A stretch of DNA of 64,000 nt from Chromatiales bacterium (GCA_024762475.1 JANTHJ010000005.1:1-64000), one strand, 5' to 3'; positions 36,413-47,929 are shown, counted from the first letter of the stretch. Notes: generated by a model from the letters alone, not told the origin. A program made the numbers and translations.

Positions 36413-37219
36413 ATGTCGGAGACACATGCCGTCGAGCACGACGGCGACAAGGATCAGAAGCCGATCGAGCCGCTGTTCTATCCGAGCAGCCGGCTCGAGA
36501 TGGCGGCGCCGCTGCGCTGGCTGCGAAAGGGGTGGCAGGATCTGCGGCGGGCGCCGGGTCCGAGCCTGGTCTACGGCTTTTCACTGGTGATCTTTTTCGA
36601 CCTGCTGGTGTGGCTCGCCTGGGATGGTGGCAATACGGTAGCGCTCTTTTCGCTGGTCGTCGCCTTTATCCTGGCTGGCCCGGTACTGGCCTTCGGGCTC
36701 TATTCCATCAGCCGACAGCTGGAGCGCGGCCAGGAACCCCGCCTCGGGGTGTGCCTGCGAGAGAGCCACAACCATCTGCGCAACGAGTTGCTGTTCGCCC
36801 TCGCGCTGCTGGTCGTGTTGCTGATCTGGGCGCGTGCCGCGACCATGGTCAATGTCTTCGCGCCCATCAACGAAGAGGATGGCTGGCTGGGCGTGGTGGA
36901 GTTCCTGCTCATCGGCAGTGCCGTCGGCTCGATATTCGCGGCGATGGTATTTTCGATGAGTGTGGTGTCGTTGCCCATGATGCTCGATCGCGGCACCGAT
37001 GCCATCACAGCGGCCTTGACCAGCATCAATGCCGTGCTCAACAACAAGGGGCCGATGCTGTTATGGGCGCTGTTGATCGGGTTGTTGATGCTGCTCGGAT
37101 TCGCCACCGCCCTGCTGGGGATGGCGCTGGTCCTGCCGCTGCTGGGGCATGCCAGCTGGCACGCCTACCGCGAGACGGTGCAGATCCCGGAGACATCGGG
37201 GCAGACGGCCAGGGAATAG
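36413..37219 (+). CDS. DUF2189 integral membrane protein
   Basis: A 268-residue inner-membrane protein of the DUF2189 family, function unknown. An acidic N-terminus of about 45 residues is followed by roughly six hydrophobic helices: around 53-75, 82-106, 130-150, 165-198 (possibly two), and 222-250. The conserved start of the domain is visible as PLRWLRKGWQDLRRAPGPSL. GGAGAG lies 5 bases before the ATG at 36413; the frame is open further upstream but has no ribosome binding site. It is divergent from ahcY and convergent with metK, with no functional link apparent. Confidence 0.82.
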   Translation: MSETHAVEHDGDKDQKPIEPLFYPSSRLEMAAPLRWLRKGWQDLRRAPGPSLVYGFSLVIFFDLLVWLAWDGGNTVALFSLVVAFILAGPVLAFGLYSISRQLERGQEPRLGVCLRESHNHLRNELLFALALLVVLLIWARAATMVNVFAPINEEDGWLGVVEFLLIGSAVGSIFAAMVFSMSVVSLPMMLDRGTDAITAALTSINAVLNNKGPMLLWALLIGLLMLLGFATALLGMALVLPLLGHASWHAYRETVQIPETSGQTARE

Positions 37220-37310
37220 GCCGCGTCTACTGTTCCCTGAGCAGGTCTTGATCGCCCCGCCCCGTATCCCTCATGAAGCGTGCGGTGCAGCAGGGTCCCT
37301 CGGGTATTCG

Positions 37311-38483
37311 TCACCGCTCTGCGGCGGCCTTCAATGCCTCGGCCTTGTCGGTTTCCTCCCAGGTGAAGCCCTCGTCCTCGCGGCCAAAGTGCCCGTAGGC
37401 TGCGGTCTTGCGGTACTTGATCAGGTCGGCACTCAGCAGGTCGAGCATGCGCAGGATGCCGAACGGGCGCAGATCGAAGTGTTCACGCACCAACTCGACG
37501 ATCTTCTCGTCCGACACCTGGCCGGTGCCAAAGGTCTCGACCATGATGGAGGTCGGTTCGGCCACGCCGATGGCATAAGAAACCTGAATCTCGCAGCGTT
37601 CGGCCAGACCTGCGGCCACGATGTTCTTGGCCACGTAGCGACCGGCATAGGCGGCCGATCGATCCACCTTGGACGGATCTTTGCCGGAGAAGGCGCCACC
37701 GCCATGGCGCGCCGAGCCGCCGTAGGTGTCGACGATGATCTTGCGACCAGTCAGCCCGGCATCTCCCATGGGACCGCCGATCACGAATTTGCCGGTCGGG
37801 TTGATGTGGATCTTGGTGTTGGCGGTAAGCAGGCCGGTCGACTCTAGAACGGGTTTGATGATGGCGTCCATCACCGCGTCGCGCAGTGCCTCCTCGCTGA
37901 GGGTGTCTGCGTGCTGGGTGGACAACACGACCGCGTCGATGGAGACCGGTTTTCCGTCCTTGTAGTGGAAGCTCACCTGGCTCTTGGCATCCGGGCGCAG
38001 CCAGTCCAGTTCACCCCGCTTGCGCACCTCTGCCTGGCGCTGCACCAGCCGGTGGGCATACAGGATGGGGGCGGGCATCAGCACCTCGGTCTCGTTGGTC
38101 GCATAGCCGAACATCAGGCCCTGGTCACCTGCTCCCTGGTCTTCGGGACGCTCACGATCAACGCCCTGGTTGATGTCGGGCGACTGGACGCCGAGTGCGG
38201 TCATGGCCGCACAGCTCTCCCAGTCGAAACCCATGTCGGAACTGTTGTAGCCGATGTCGCGGATGGTCTCGCGAATGATGTGCTCGTAATCCGGCTTGGC
38301 GGTGGTGGTGATCTCGCCGGCGATCAGGCACATTCCGGTCTTGAACAGGGTCTCGCAGGCCACGCGTGCGTGAGGGTCTTCCGCCAGGATGGCGTCGAGG
38401 ACTGCGTCCGAGACCTGGTCGGCCATCTTGTCCGGGTGGCCTTCCGACACGGATTCGGAGGTAAAGATGAATTCATTGGCCAT
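37311..38483 (-). CDS. metK: S-adenosylmethionine synthetase
   Basis: Makes S-adenosylmethionine from methionine and ATP. The product is 390 residues. [17 protein letters not shown] near the N-terminus binds ATP and metal; [16 protein letters not shown] and the [19 protein letters not shown] loop are the two family signatures. The ATG at 38483 gives the usual [15 protein letters not shown] opening; eight upstream codons are rejected. Grouping with ahcY and metF puts most of the activated-methyl cycle within 5 kb. A TAGAAT -10-like element lies about 50 bases upstream; no SAM riboswitch was seen. Confidence 0.97.
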   Translation of the reverse strand: MANEFIFTSESVSEGHPDKMADQVSDAVLDAILAEDPHARVACETLFKTGMCLIAGEITTTAKPDYEHIIRETIRDIGYNSSDMGFDWESCAAMTALGVQSPDINQGVDRERPEDQGAGDQGLMFGYATNETEVLMPAPILYAHRLVQRQAEVRKRGELDWLRPDAKSQVSFHYKDGKPVSIDAVVLSTQHADTLSEEALRDAVMDAIIKPVLESTGLLTANTKIHINPTGKFVIGGPMGDAGLTGRKIIVDTYGGSARHGGGAFSGKDPSKVDRSAAYAGRYVAKNIVAAGLAERCEIQVSYAIGVAEPTSIMVETFGTGQVSDEKIVELVREHFDLRPFGILRMLDLLSADLIKYRKTAAYGHFGREDEGFTWEETDKAEALKAAAER

Positions 38484-38604
38484 GCGATTTCCCTGCCTGC
38501 AACTCATATTGAAGATGAAAACGCGCGGATTCTACACCGTTGTTCGCCTCTCGGCGATCTGAAAGAATGCCGGCCCATCAATCGCGACCACAGTTGAGGT
38601 GCTC

Positions 38605-39162
38605 ATGGTTTCCCTGGAAACGCCCATTTGCGAGTTTGGCAAGCCGGCGCCGGACTTCCGGCTGCCCGGCGTGGATGGTCAGGAGTGGGCCCTGGCCGAT
38701 TGCATGGCTGAGAACGGCCTGCTGGTGATGTTCATCTGCAACCATTGTCCCTATGTCAAGGCAGTGTTGGACCGGATTGTGCGCGACACGCGTGAATTGA
38801 AGGCGCACGGCATCGGCAGTGTTGCCATCATGTCGAACGACCCGACCCAGTACGAGGAGGATTCCTTCGCCCGGATGAAGGCCATCGCCGAGCGTATGCA
38901 GTTCCCCTTTCCTTACCTGCTCGACGAGACCCAGGCGGTCGCCAAGGCATACGGCGCCGTCTGTACGCCGGATTTCTTTGGCTATAACGCGCAGGGCGAG
39001 CTGCAGTACCGCGGCCGCCTGGATGCGAGTCGCAAGCAGGCAGCGGCGCCGGATGTCCGGCGCGACCTGTTTGAGGCGATGAAGGGGGTGGCGCAGACCG
39101 GCAACGGGCCCGCAGAGCAGATTCCGAGCATGGGCTGCTCCATAAAATGGCGCGACGAATAG
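38605..39162 (+). CDS. Thioredoxin-family (AhpC/TSA-like) protein
   Basis: A 185-residue cytoplasmic protein of the peroxiredoxin-like thioredoxin group. After FGKPAPDFRLPGVDG comes MFICNHCPYVKAVLDRI. That CxxC motif (CNHC, near residue 48) is characteristic of this family and differs from both AhpC and TlpA. SNDPTQYEEDSFARM and GAVCTPDFFGYN with the cis-Pro follow. No signal peptide is seen. The ATG at 38605 is preceded by GAGG; a GTG two codons earlier is possible. The exact reductant or substrate is unknown. It is divergent from metK. Confidence 0.85.
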   Translation: MVSLETPICEFGKPAPDFRLPGVDGQEWALADCMAENGLLVMFICNHCPYVKAVLDRIVRDTRELKAHGIGSVAIMSNDPTQYEEDSFARMKAIAERMQFPFPYLLDETQAVAKAYGAVCTPDFFGYNAQGELQYRGRLDASRKQAAAPDVRRDLFEAMKGVAQTGNGPAEQIPSMGCSIKWRDE

Positions 39163-39373
39163 TTGGCCTTCGGCGCGTGAAACCACCCGCAAATCATAAG
39201 GTTGCCGCGTGGCAATAGGTCGTCTTCCCGCCGCTCTTATAGGTGCATTGGAATATTCGGGGAATCCTGTCTTGCTCCCCTATCGGCCCTGAGAGAGAAT
39301 ACCGCACCATTTTTCGCCTGGTGAACGATATTCGCGTTGTCCGAGGTCGCGATGTGCTGGGACCAGGCGGCAA

Positions 39374-39386
39374 TTGAATTTTTCAA
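39374..39386 (+). promoter_or_regulatory. Candidate LysR-type (CbbR-like) operator upstream of tkt
   Basis: A 13-base palindrome TTGAATTTTTCAA fits the T-N11-A rule for LysR-type regulators, extended to 15 bases with the flanking A and T. It lies 60 bases before the tkt start codon. CbbR, a LysR-type protein, controls Calvin-cycle genes in many autotrophs, but no cbbR gene is in the window. The wider gap 39163-39445 also contains an 8-bp inverted repeat (39315-39322 with 39362-39369) and otherwise nothing recognised. Confidence 0.35.
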
Positions 39387-39445
39387 TCTTCGGCCCTTCC
39401 CGAGGCCGGGCAAAGAGTTTTTTTCGTCTTTGACAGGAGAGACCC

Positions 39446-41434
39446 ATGTCCTCACGCAGAGAGTTAGCCAACGCCATTCGCGCGTTGAGTATGGATGCCG
39501 TTCAAAAAGCCAACTCCGGTCACCCCGGTGCCCCGATGGGCATGGCGGACATTGCCGAGGTGTTGTGGAACGATCATCTGACGCACAACCCCAATGATCC
39601 GAAATGGCCCGACCGCGACCGTTTCGTGCTGTCGAACGGGCACGGCTCCATGCTGATCTACTCGCTGCTGCACCTGACCGGCTACGACCTGAGCATCGAG
39701 GACCTGAAGAACTTCCGCCAACTGCATTCGAAGACCCCCGGCCACCCGGAATACGGCTACGCCCCCGGGGTAGAGACCACCACCGGGCCGTTGGGACAGG
39801 GGATTACCAATGCCGTGGGCATGGCGATCGCCGAGGCTACTCTGGCCGCCGAGTTCAACCGCGAGGGTCACGAGATCGTGGATCACCACACCTACGTGTT
39901 CCTGGGCGATGGCTGCTTGATGGAAGGCATCTCCCACGAGTCCTGCTCGCTGGCCGGGACCCTGGGGCTGGGCAAGCTCATCTGCTTCTGGGATGACAAC
40001 GGTATTTCCATCGACGGTCACGTTGAGGGCTGGTTCGCCGATGACACCCCGGGTCGCTTCGAGGCCTACAATTGGCATGTGGTGCGCGATGTCGATGGTC
40101 ACGATGCCGAGGCTATCAACCGGGCCATCGAAGAGGCCAAGTCGGTTACCGACAAGCCGTCGATGATCTGCTGCAAGACCACCATTGGCTACGGTTCGCC
40201 CAACAAGGCCGGCTCTCATGCCTGCCATGGCGCGCCGCTGGGTGAGGACGAGGTGGCCCTGACCAAAGAGGCACTGGGCTGGAAGTACGGCCCCTTTGAG
40301 ATTCCGGAAGAGATCTACAAGGGCTGGGATGCACGCGAAAAGGGTGCGGCTGCCGAATCGGCCTGGAACGAGAAGCTGGCCGCGTACGAGGCCGCCTATC
40401 CCGAGTTGGCGGCGGAGTTCAAGCGCCGCATGGCGGGCGAGTTGCCGGCCGACTGGTCCGAGAAGGCCGAGGCATACATTGCCGAGTGCAACGAGAAAAA
40501 AGAGAAGAAGGCGACCCGTCAGGCCTCGCTGGCTTCGATCGAGGCCTTTGCAGGTGCGCTGCCCGAGTTGTTCGGCGGTTCGGCCGACCTGGGCTGCTCC
40601 AACCTGACCGAGTGGTCGGGTCACCGCCCGATGCGCAAGGGCAGTCCTCACGCCAATTACGTCAACTATGGCGTGCGCGAGTTTGGCATGGCTGCCATCA
40701 TCAATGGCATCGCCCTGCATGGCGGCTGGATCCCCTTCGGCGCGACCTTCCTGATGTTCTCCGAGTATGCGCGCAATGCCCTCCGCATGGCGGCGCTGAT
40801 GAAGATCCGCTCGATCTTCGTGTTCACCCATGACTCCATCGGTCTGGGCGAGGACGGCCCGACCCACCAACCCGTGGAGCAGCTGCCCACCCTGCGGATG
40901 GTGCCGCGTATGCACACATGGCGGCCGTGCGACACCGTGGAGACGGCAGTCGCCTGGCGCGCGGCCATCGAATATACCGAAGGCCCGACCAGCCTGGCAT
41001 TTTCCCGCCAGGGGCTGCCTTTCCAGGACCGCACGCCGGAACAGGTCGCCAACATCGCGCGTGGCGGTTACGTGTTGAAGGACTGCGAAGGTACGCCGGA
41101 CTGCATCGTGATCGCGACCGGTTCTGAGGTGGACCTGGCCATGCAGGCGGCCGATGCGACCGGCAAGAAGGTACGTGTCGTCTCCATGCCGTCGACGAAC
41201 GTATTCGACCAGCAGGACGACGCCTACCGTGAGTCGGTGCTGCCGTCCTCGGTAGCGAACCGGGTTGTGGTCGAGGCCGCCTGCACTGATGGCTGGTGGA
41301 AATACGCCGGTTGCAACGGCAAGATCATCGGCATCGATACCTTCGGAGAGTCGGCCCCGGCCAATCAGCTTTTCGAAGAGTTCGGCTTTACCGTGGACAA
41401 CGTGGTCAAGGCCATCGACGAGGTCTGCAGCTGA
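39446..41434 (+). CDS. tkt: Transketolase
   Basis: Thiamine-diphosphate enzyme moving two-carbon units between sugar phosphates in the Calvin and pentose-phosphate cycles. The product is 662 residues, full length. The N-terminal domain has [19 protein letters not shown] and the TPP-binding [12 protein letters not shown]...DDNGIS region (split by about 25 residues). The middle domain has [19 protein letters not shown], and the C-terminal domain begins [23 protein letters not shown] ribosome binding site precedes the ATG. First gene of the tkt-gap-pgk-pyk-fba cluster. Confidence 0.97.
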   Translation: MSSRRELANAIRALSMDAVQKANSGHPGAPMGMADIAEVLWNDHLTHNPNDPKWPDRDRFVLSNGHGSMLIYSLLHLTGYDLSIEDLKNFRQLHSKTPGHPEYGYAPGVETTTGPLGQGITNAVGMAIAEATLAAEFNREGHEIVDHHTYVFLGDGCLMEGISHESCSLAGTLGLGKLICFWDDNGISIDGHVEGWFADDTPGRFEAYNWHVVRDVDGHDAEAINRAIEEAKSVTDKPSMICCKTTIGYGSPNKAGSHACHGAPLGEDEVALTKEALGWKYGPFEIPEEIYKGWDAREKGAAAESAWNEKLAAYEAAYPELAAEFKRRMAGELPADWSEKAEAYIAECNEKKEKKATRQASLASIEAFAGALPELFGGSADLGCSNLTEWSGHRPMRKGSPHANYVNYGVREFGMAAIINGIALHGGWIPFGATFLMFSEYARNALRMAALMKIRSIFVFTHDSIGLGEDGPTHQPVEQLPTLRMVPRMHTWRPCDTVETAVAWRAAIEYTEGPTSLAFSRQGLPFQDRTPEQVANIARGGYVLKDCEGTPDCIVIATGSEVDLAMQAADATGKKVRVVSMPSTNVFDQQDDAYRESVLPSSVANRVVVEAACTDGWWKYAGCNGKIIGIDTFGESAPANQLFEEFGFTVDNVVKAIDEVCS

Positions 41435-41448
41435 CCCAGTGATGACGC

Positions 41449-41465
41449 TGGCTCCAGCGGAGCCG
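41449..41465 (+). other. Short stem-loop between tkt and gap
   Basis: A 6-bp stem (41450-41455 with 41459-41464) with a 3-base loop, 15 bases past the tkt stop. Only a mixed T-containing tract follows, so it is more likely a processing or partial-termination site than a strong terminator. Confidence 0.35.
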
Positions 41466-41509
41466 GTGTTCTGTTATCAATAAGACTTCAAACCAAGACT
41501 GATTACTAG

Positions 41510-42529
<1,020 letters not shown>

Positions 42530-42543
42530 GGCAAGGCATCGCC

Positions 42544-42605
42544 CACCGGGGCACGGAGCACGCATAGGGCAGTTCGCCCTTGTGCCGGCTCTGTGCCTCT
42601 GTGGT
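42544..42605. repeat. Inverted CACGGAG/CACAGAG-type repeat between gap and pgk
   Basis: The left arm (around 42544-42562, GGCACGGAGCAC) and the right arm (around 42580-42605, complement CACAGAGGCACAGAG) are inverted relatives. A small perfect hairpin AGGGC/GCCCT with a 5-base loop lies between them. The design matches the pair between ahcY and metF, though with a different unit. Confidence 0.5.
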
Positions 42606-42691
42606 CACGCAGCGAACAAGAGTCCTTTGGCCAGGCGTGTGCCTGGCCTGAGGATTTTTCGGAAATCGAGAGACTAGCAGGAGAGTTCAAC

Positions 42692-43882
42692 ATGGGTTTC
42701 ATCAAGCTGACCGATCTGGACCTTGCCGGCAAGCGGGTGTTGATCCGCGCTGATCTGAATGTCCCGGTGAAGGATGGCAAGGTCACCTCGGACGCGCGCA
42801 TCGTCGCCTCGCTGCCCACTATCAAGCACTGCATGGATGCCGGGGCGCGGGTGATGGTCATGTCCCACCGGGGCCGTCCTGAAGAGGGTAAGTGGGACGA
42901 GGAAAACTCCCTTGCGCCCATCGCCGAGGACCTCGGCGAGAAGCTGGGCAAGCCGGTGCCGCTGATCAAGGATTATCTCGATGGCGGCTTCGAAGTGGGT
43001 GAGGGCGAGGTGGCCCTTCTGGAAAATGTTCGCTTCAACGTGGGGGAAAAGAAGGACGACGAGGCCTTGGCCAAGAAGTATGCGGCGCTGTGCGATGTGT
43101 TCGTCATGGACGCCTTCGGCACCGCCCACCGTGCGCAGGCATCCACCCATGGCGTGGGCAAGTTCGCGCCCGTGGCCTGCGCCGGCCTGCTGTTGACCCA
43201 GGAGTTGGAGGCCCTCGGCAAGGCCCTGGCCGATCCCGCGCGCCCGATGGTCGCGATCGTCGGCGGCTCCAAGGTCTCCACCAAACTCACAGTGCTCGAG
43301 GCATTGTCCGAGAAGGTGGATCAGCTGGTGGTGGGTGGCGGCATCGCCAATACCTTCATCAAGGCGGCTGGCTACAATGTCGGGAAGTCCCTGTGCGAGG
43401 ACGACCTGGTCGATACCGCCAAGATGCTGATGGAAAAGATGAAACAGCGTGGAGCGAATATTCCCGTTCCCACCGACGTGGTCTGTGCCAAGGAGTTCTC
43501 CGAGGACGCCGAAGCGACCCTCAAGCCCGTGGACCAGGTGGCCGACGACGATATGATCTTCGACATTGGGCCCGAATCGGCCAAGGTGCTCGCAGACATT
43601 ATCAAAGAGGCCGGTACCATCGTCTGGAATGGCCCGGTGGGTGTGTTCGAATTCGATCAGTTCGGTGAAGGCACCAAGACCGTTGCCATGGCGATTGCCG
43701 AGGCCAAGGGGTTCAGCCTTGCCGGCGGCGGCGATACCATCGCGGCCATCCAGAAATACGACATCTATGACAAGGTCTCCTATATTTCCACAGCGGGTGG
43801 CGCCTTCCTCGAGTATCTCGAGGGCAAGACCTTGCCCGCGGTTGCGATGCTCGAAGAGGCGGCGAAGCGCATCCATAAGTAA
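42692..43882 (+). CDS. pgk: Phosphoglycerate kinase
   Basis: Transfers phosphate between ATP and 3-phosphoglycerate. The product is 396 residues. [35 protein letters not shown], the hinge segment [17 protein letters not shown] and the C-terminal ATP-binding [12 protein letters not shown] are intact. The ATG at 42692 with AGGAGAG upstream is chosen; the open frame continues 33 codons into the intergenic repeat without similarity. A 10-bp stem-loop follows the stop codon. Confidence 0.97.
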   Translation: MGFIKLTDLDLAGKRVLIRADLNVPVKDGKVTSDARIVASLPTIKHCMDAGARVMVMSHRGRPEEGKWDEENSLAPIAEDLGEKLGKPVPLIKDYLDGGFEVGEGEVALLENVRFNVGEKKDDEALAKKYAALCDVFVMDAFGTAHRAQASTHGVGKFAPVACAGLLLTQELEALGKALADPARPMVAIVGGSKVSTKLTVLEALSEKVDQLVVGGGIANTFIKAAGYNVGKSLCEDDLVDTAKMLMEKMKQRGANIPVPTDVVCAKEFSEDAEATLKPVDQVADDDMIFDIGPESAKVLADIIKEAGTIVWNGPVGVFEFDQFGEGTKTVAMAIAEAKGFSLAGGGDTIAAIQKYDIYDKVSYISTAGGAFLEYLEGKTLPAVAMLEEAAKRIHK

Positions 43883-43888
43883 CCAATC

Positions 43889-43912
43889 GGGGCGGCCTGC
43901 GGAGGCTGCCCC
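43889..43912 (+). other. Stem-loop between pgk and pyk
   Basis: A 10-bp stem including one G-T pair (43889-43898 with 43903-43912) and a GCGG tetraloop, starting 6 bases past the pgk stop. There is no T run, so it is a poor terminator; it could stabilise or separate transcripts in the operon. Confidence 0.4.
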
Positions 43913-43980
43913 GGTCGTTAGAGTCCGGGCGCCAGCAGATGTGGTGACCAGAGACCGGCCACGCGGCGATTAGAGAAAGC

Positions 43981-45426
43981 ATGCAAAGACGAACCAAGAT
44001 AGTTGCCACCCTCGGGCCGGCAACAGATGACGCCAAGATCCTCGACGAGCTGATCTCGGCGGGCGTGGACGTGGTGCGGCTCAATATGTCCCACGGCAGC
44101 TACGAGGATCATGAGCAGCGGAGCAACCTGGTGCGCAACCGGGCCCGCGCCAGCGGTCGCCAGATCGGGGTACTGGTGGACCTGCAGGGGCCCAAGATCC
44201 GGATCGGTCGTTTCAGCGAGGGCCAGATCGAACTGGAGCCGGGCGACCGCTTCATCCTCGATACCAGTTGGGATCTCAATACAGGCAACCGGGAACGTGT
44301 GGGCGTTACCTATCCGACCCTGCACGAGGAATGCGCCCGGGGCGACACCCTGCTGCTCAACGACGGCATGATCGTGCTGTGGGTGGAAGAGGTCGTCGGT
44401 ACCGAGATTCGCTGCAAGGTGGTGGTTGGAGGCACGCTATCCAATAACAAGGGCATCAACAAGCAGGGCGGTGGGCTGTCGGCGCCGGCCCTGACTGACA
44501 AGGACAAAGAGGATATCCGCTTCGCCGCACGCATTGAGGCCGACTATATTGCGGTATCGTTCGTGCGTCTGGCAGACGACGTCAACATTGCCCGGAATCT
44601 CCTGCGAGAGGCGGGGGGGCATGGTGGGGTGGTGGCCAAGATGGAGCGGGCCGAGGCCCTCGACAACGCCGAGGAGATCGTGGAGGTCTCCGATGTCATC
44701 ATGGTGGCGCGCGGCGACCTCGGCGTGGAGATCGGCGATGCAGAGCTGCCGGCGGTGCAAAAACAGCTGATTCACACTGCGCGTTCGAAGAACTGCGTGG
44801 TGATCACCGCTACCCAGATGATGGAATCCATGATCCAGAATCCCATACCGACCCGTGCCGAGGTGTTCGATGTGGCCAACGCGGTGCTGGATGGGACCGA
44901 CGCGGTAATGCTCTCGGCCGAGACGGCTGCGGGCAAATATCCCGTGAAGGCCGTTGAGGCCATGGACCGGGTGTGCAAGGAGGCGGAAAAACAGTCCAAG
45001 GCGCGCAAATCCGATCACCGTCTCCATTCGGTGTTCGGCCGGATCGACGAGGCCATCGCCATGGCCACCATGTATACCGCCAACCATCTTGGTGTGGCGG
45101 CCATCGCTTGCCTGACCGAGTCGGGCTCGACACCCAAGTGGATGTCGCGCATCTCCTCTGGCATTCCGGTCTATGCGCTCTCGAGCCGGGTATCTACCCG
45201 GCGAAGAGTGACGATATTCCGCGGTGTTTACCCGGTAAGTTTCGAATTGGGCACCGGGGTGGATTCGCAACAGGCCAATGTGGAGGTGATCGAGGAGTTG
45301 CAGCGCCGTGGCGCGGTGCGTGACGACGATCTGGTGATCATTACCAAGGGCGATCTCAATGGCGTATCAGGTGGGACCAACGTGATGAAGATTGTCCGCG
45401 TGGGCGAGCACGTCATTAACAACTGA
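43981..45426 (+). CDS. pyk: Pyruvate kinase
   Basis: Converts phosphoenolpyruvate and ADP to pyruvate and ATP. The product is 481 residues. RTKIVATLGPATDD at the start, RLNMSHGSYEDH, the K+/Mg-binding MVARGDLGVEIG and TATQMMESMIQNPIPTRAEV are all present, followed by the C-terminal regulatory domain (about 350-478). Its placement between pgk and fba is notable because it works only in the catabolic direction, whereas its neighbours are reversible. An equivalent gap-pgk-pyk-fba order is known in other gammaproteobacteria. Confidence 0.96.
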   Translation: MQRRTKIVATLGPATDDAKILDELISAGVDVVRLNMSHGSYEDHEQRSNLVRNRARASGRQIGVLVDLQGPKIRIGRFSEGQIELEPGDRFILDTSWDLNTGNRERVGVTYPTLHEECARGDTLLLNDGMIVLWVEEVVGTEIRCKVVVGGTLSNNKGINKQGGGLSAPALTDKDKEDIRFAARIEADYIAVSFVRLADDVNIARNLLREAGGHGGVVAKMERAEALDNAEEIVEVSDVIMVARGDLGVEIGDAELPAVQKQLIHTARSKNCVVITATQMMESMIQNPIPTRAEVFDVANAVLDGTDAVMLSAETAAGKYPVKAVEAMDRVCKEAEKQSKARKSDHRLHSVFGRIDEAIAMATMYTANHLGVAAIACLTESGSTPKWMSRISSGIPVYALSSRVSTRRRVTIFRGVYPVSFELGTGVDSQQANVEVIEELQRRGAVRDDDLVIITKGDLNGVSGGTNVMKIVRVGEHVINN

Positions 45427-45468
45427 ACGATTCTTTACCAACCAGCTAGATCATAAAAGGAGCTACAG

Positions 45469-46533
45469 ATGGCACTGATTTCACTTCGTCAGATGCTGGA
45501 CCACGCCGCTGAACACGGCTATGGCGTGCCGGCCTTCAACGTCAACAACCTCGAGCAGATGCGCGCCATCATGGAGGCTGCCGCCGAAACCGATTCTCCT
45601 GTCATCGTGCAGGCCTCGGCCGGAGCCCGTAAGTACGCCGGTGCGCCCTTCCTGCGTCACCTGATGCAGGCTGCCATTGAGGAATGGCCGGACATTCCGG
45701 TGTGCGTGCACCAGGACCACGGAACCTCTCCTGCGGTTTGCCTGCGCTCCATCCAGCTGGGCTTCTCCTCTGTCATGATGGACGGCTCCCTGGGCGAGGA
45801 CGGCAAGACCCCCACCACCTACGAATACAACGTGGATGTGACTGCCAAGGTAGTGGAGATGGCCCACGCCGGCGGTGTCTCGGTCGAGGGCGAGTTGGGC
45901 TGCCTGGGATCGCTGGAAACCGGTATGGCCGGCGAAGAGGACGGTATCGGCGCCGAGGGTAAGCTGGACCACAGCCAGCTCCTGACCGATCCGGAAGAGG
46001 CCGCCGACTTCGTGAAGAAGACCGGGGTAGACGCCCTGGCCATCGCCATCGGCACCTCCCACGGCGCCTACAAGTTCACCCGTCCGCCGACAGGTGACAT
46101 CCTGGCCATCGATCGCATCAAGGAGATTCATGCCCGCATCCCCGACACCCACCTGGTGATGCATGGCTCCTCCTCGGTACCGCAGGAATGGCTGAAGATC
46201 ATCAACGAATATGGCGGTGACATGGGCGAGACCTACGGTGTGCCGGTCGAGGAGATCGCCGAGGGCATCAAGCACGGCGTGCGTAAGGTCAACATCGATA
46301 CCGACCTGCGCATGGCCTCCACGGGGGCGATTCGCAAGCACCTGAAAGACAATCCCTCCAACTTCGACCCGCGCAAGTTCCTGGACGCGGCCACGAAGGC
46401 TATGAAGCAGATCTGCAAGGACCGTTACGAGGCCTTCGGTACCGCCGGAAATGCTTCGAAGATCAAGGCGATCAACCTCGAAGAGATGACCAAGCGCTAC
46501 GAGAGCGGCGAGCTGGACCCGAAGGTCAGCTGA
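45469..46533 (+). CDS. fba: Fructose-bisphosphate aldolase, class II, Calvin-cycle subtype
   Basis: Zinc-dependent aldolase (354 residues) condensing triose phosphates to fructose 1,6-bisphosphate, and in Calvin-cycle types also forming sedoheptulose bisphosphate. Class II features: [13 protein letters not shown], the zinc ligands in [21 protein letters not shown], the [13 protein letters not shown] loop and [15 protein letters not shown]. The overall sequence reads like the CbbA subtype rather than E. coli FbaA. An AAAGGAG ribosome binding site precedes the ATG. Last gene of the cluster, followed by a strong terminator. Confidence 0.94.
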   Translation: MALISLRQMLDHAAEHGYGVPAFNVNNLEQMRAIMEAAAETDSPVIVQASAGARKYAGAPFLRHLMQAAIEEWPDIPVCVHQDHGTSPAVCLRSIQLGFSSVMMDGSLGEDGKTPTTYEYNVDVTAKVVEMAHAGGVSVEGELGCLGSLETGMAGEEDGIGAEGKLDHSQLLTDPEEAADFVKKTGVDALAIAIGTSHGAYKFTRPPTGDILAIDRIKEIHARIPDTHLVMHGSSSVPQEWLKIINEYGGDMGETYGVPVEEIAEGIKHGVRKVNIDTDLRMASTGAIRKHLKDNPSNFDPRKFLDAATKAMKQICKDRYEAFGTAGNASKIKAINLEEMTKRYESGELDPKVS

Positions 46534-46555
46534 CCGGTTCTTTTGTGGCATATGC

Positions 46556-46582
46556 AAAAGGGGCGCTTCGGCGCCCCTTTTT
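46556..46582 (+). terminator. Intrinsic terminator after fba
   Basis: An 11-bp stem (46556-46566 with 46571-46581, GC-rich, A/T at the base) capped by a TTCG tetraloop and followed by Ts. It lies 23 bases past fba; the A run on the other side makes it possibly bidirectional. Confidence 0.9.
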
Positions 46583-46702
46583 GTTGCTCGTGATCCCTGC
46601 CGCGCCGGGCAACCGACCCTCTGTAACCCGACACTTCCCCTGCATCGCGTCCGTGCGCTGGCCCGGCAGACACAACCCATCGGGCAGCCTGGCAGCAGGG
46701 CC

Positions 46703-47677
46703 TCAGTACAGCTGCAAGGGCGGCTCTTCCATACGCAACAGCTGCTGCTCCAGGTCCGCGATATGGCCTTCCCACCAGCCCGCCTCGGCCAGCCAGGGAA
46801 AGGCCCGCGGGAAGGCGGGGTCGTCCCAGCGCCGGCAAAGCCAGCCGGTGTAGTGGACCAGACGTAGACTGCGCAGCGGTTCGATCAGCGAGAGTTCCCT
46901 GAGGTCGAAGTCGCGAAAGGTACGATAGCCCTCCAGCAGGGCGTCCAGCTGCAGGGTCATTTCGTGCCGATCGCCTGCCAGCAACATCCACAGATCCTGG
47001 ATGGCCGGCCCCTGTAGGCAGTCATCCATGTCGACGAAGTGCGGCCCGGCATCGGTCCACAATATGTTGCCAGGATGGCAGTCGCCATGCAGACGAATGC
47101 CCGCTGAGGTGGTTTCCTGCAGGTGCCGTTCCACCGCGTCGAGCAGCGACCGGGACAGCTGGGCATAGCGCTCTCGCCACTCGGCCGGCAGCAGCGGACT
47201 GCCAAGGACCGCCTCTCGCGCCGGATGTCCCAGGGTATCCACCCGGAGATGGGGGCGGTAGCGAAAGGGCCGGTCCTGCCCGGCGAGGTGGATACGCCCG
47301 AGGAAGCGGCCAATCCATTCGAGCTGGTCGAGATCCCCGCTCTCGGGTGCCCGACCGCCCTGCCGGGGAAACAGGGCGAACCGAAATCCCTCGTGGGCGA
47401 ACAGGGTCTTGCCGTCCCTGGCCAAAGGGGCCACCACGGGAATCTCTGTGGCCGTCAATGCCTGGCTGAAGGCATGTTCCTCCAGGATGGTCTGATCCGA
47501 CCAACGCCCGGGCCGGTAGAACTTCGCCACCAGAGGGGCGGCCTCTTCCAGCCCGATCTGATAGACACGGTTCTCGTAGCTGTTGAGGGCGAGCACATGA
47601 CCGCTCGGCACAAAGCCGGCAGATTCGATCGCGTCCAGGATGAGGTCCGGCTGAAGCCGATCGTAGGGGTGGCTCAT
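46703..47677 (-). CDS. srkA: Stress-response protein kinase SrkA (YihE/RdoA)
   Basis: Ser/Thr kinase of the aminoglycoside-phosphotransferase-like fold (324 residues), known in E. coli to protect stressed cells from death. The catalytic loop LHGDCHPGNIL and the metal-binding VDMDDCLQGP are intact; the N-terminal lobe has LNSYENRVYQIG and the Lys in APLVAKFYRPGRW. The ATG overlaps the upstream glutaredoxin-like gene by 4 bases. E. coli yihE precedes dsbA; here the partner is a small CxxC protein instead. Confidence 0.93.
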   Translation of the reverse strand: MSHPYDRLQPDLILDAIESAGFVPSGHVLALNSYENRVYQIGLEEAAPLVAKFYRPGRWSDQTILEEHAFSQALTATEIPVVAPLARDGKTLFAHEGFRFALFPRQGGRAPESGDLDQLEWIGRFLGRIHLAGQDRPFRYRPHLRVDTLGHPAREAVLGSPLLPAEWRERYAQLSRSLLDAVERHLQETTSAGIRLHGDCHPGNILWTDAGPHFVDMDDCLQGPAIQDLWMLLAGDRHEMTLQLDALLEGYRTFRDFDLRELSLIEPLRSLRLVHYTGWLCRRWDDPAFPRAFPWLAEAGWWEGHIADLEQQLLRMEEPPLQLY

Positions 47678-47922
47678 CCGAGCAGCTGTTTCAGGCGTTC
47701 GGGGTCGAAACCGTCGACTCGCTCATCACCGACGAGCAGCATCGGCACCCCGCGGGCACCGAGGCGTTGGAAGGCCTTGAGGGCGCGGGGATTGGATTCG
47801 ATATCGAATTCCTGGAACCGGTGGCCGTGGCGGGTCAGCCACTGCTTGAGCTGGCGGCAATGGCTGCAGCGGCGTGTGCTGTAGAGGGTGATGCGCGGCG
47901 CCTTGCGGGTAGACCGGGCCAT
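47674..47922 (-). CDS. Glutaredoxin-like protein
   Basis: An 82-residue thioredoxin-fold protein with the redox motif CSHC (residues 19-22, in TRRCSHCRQLKQWL), a cis-Pro in RGVPMLLVG and a terminal helix. Size and the Cys-x-x-Cys position suit the GlrX/NrdH-like group. The basic N-terminus (MARSTRKAPR) is unusual. It overlaps srkA by 4 bases and starts 7 bases downstream of purC, so it is likely co-transcribed with both. Its reductant and target are unknown. Confidence 0.83.
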   Translation of the reverse strand: MARSTRKAPRITLYSTRRCSHCRQLKQWLTRHGHRFQEFDIESNPRALKAFQRLGARGVPMLLVGDERVDGFDPERLKQLLG

Positions 47923-47929
47923 GGCGCGA

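Noticed and set aside
37220-37310. Terminator between the DUF2189 gene and metK
   Set aside because: Convergent genes often share one, but no stem with a T run could be found in these 91 bases.
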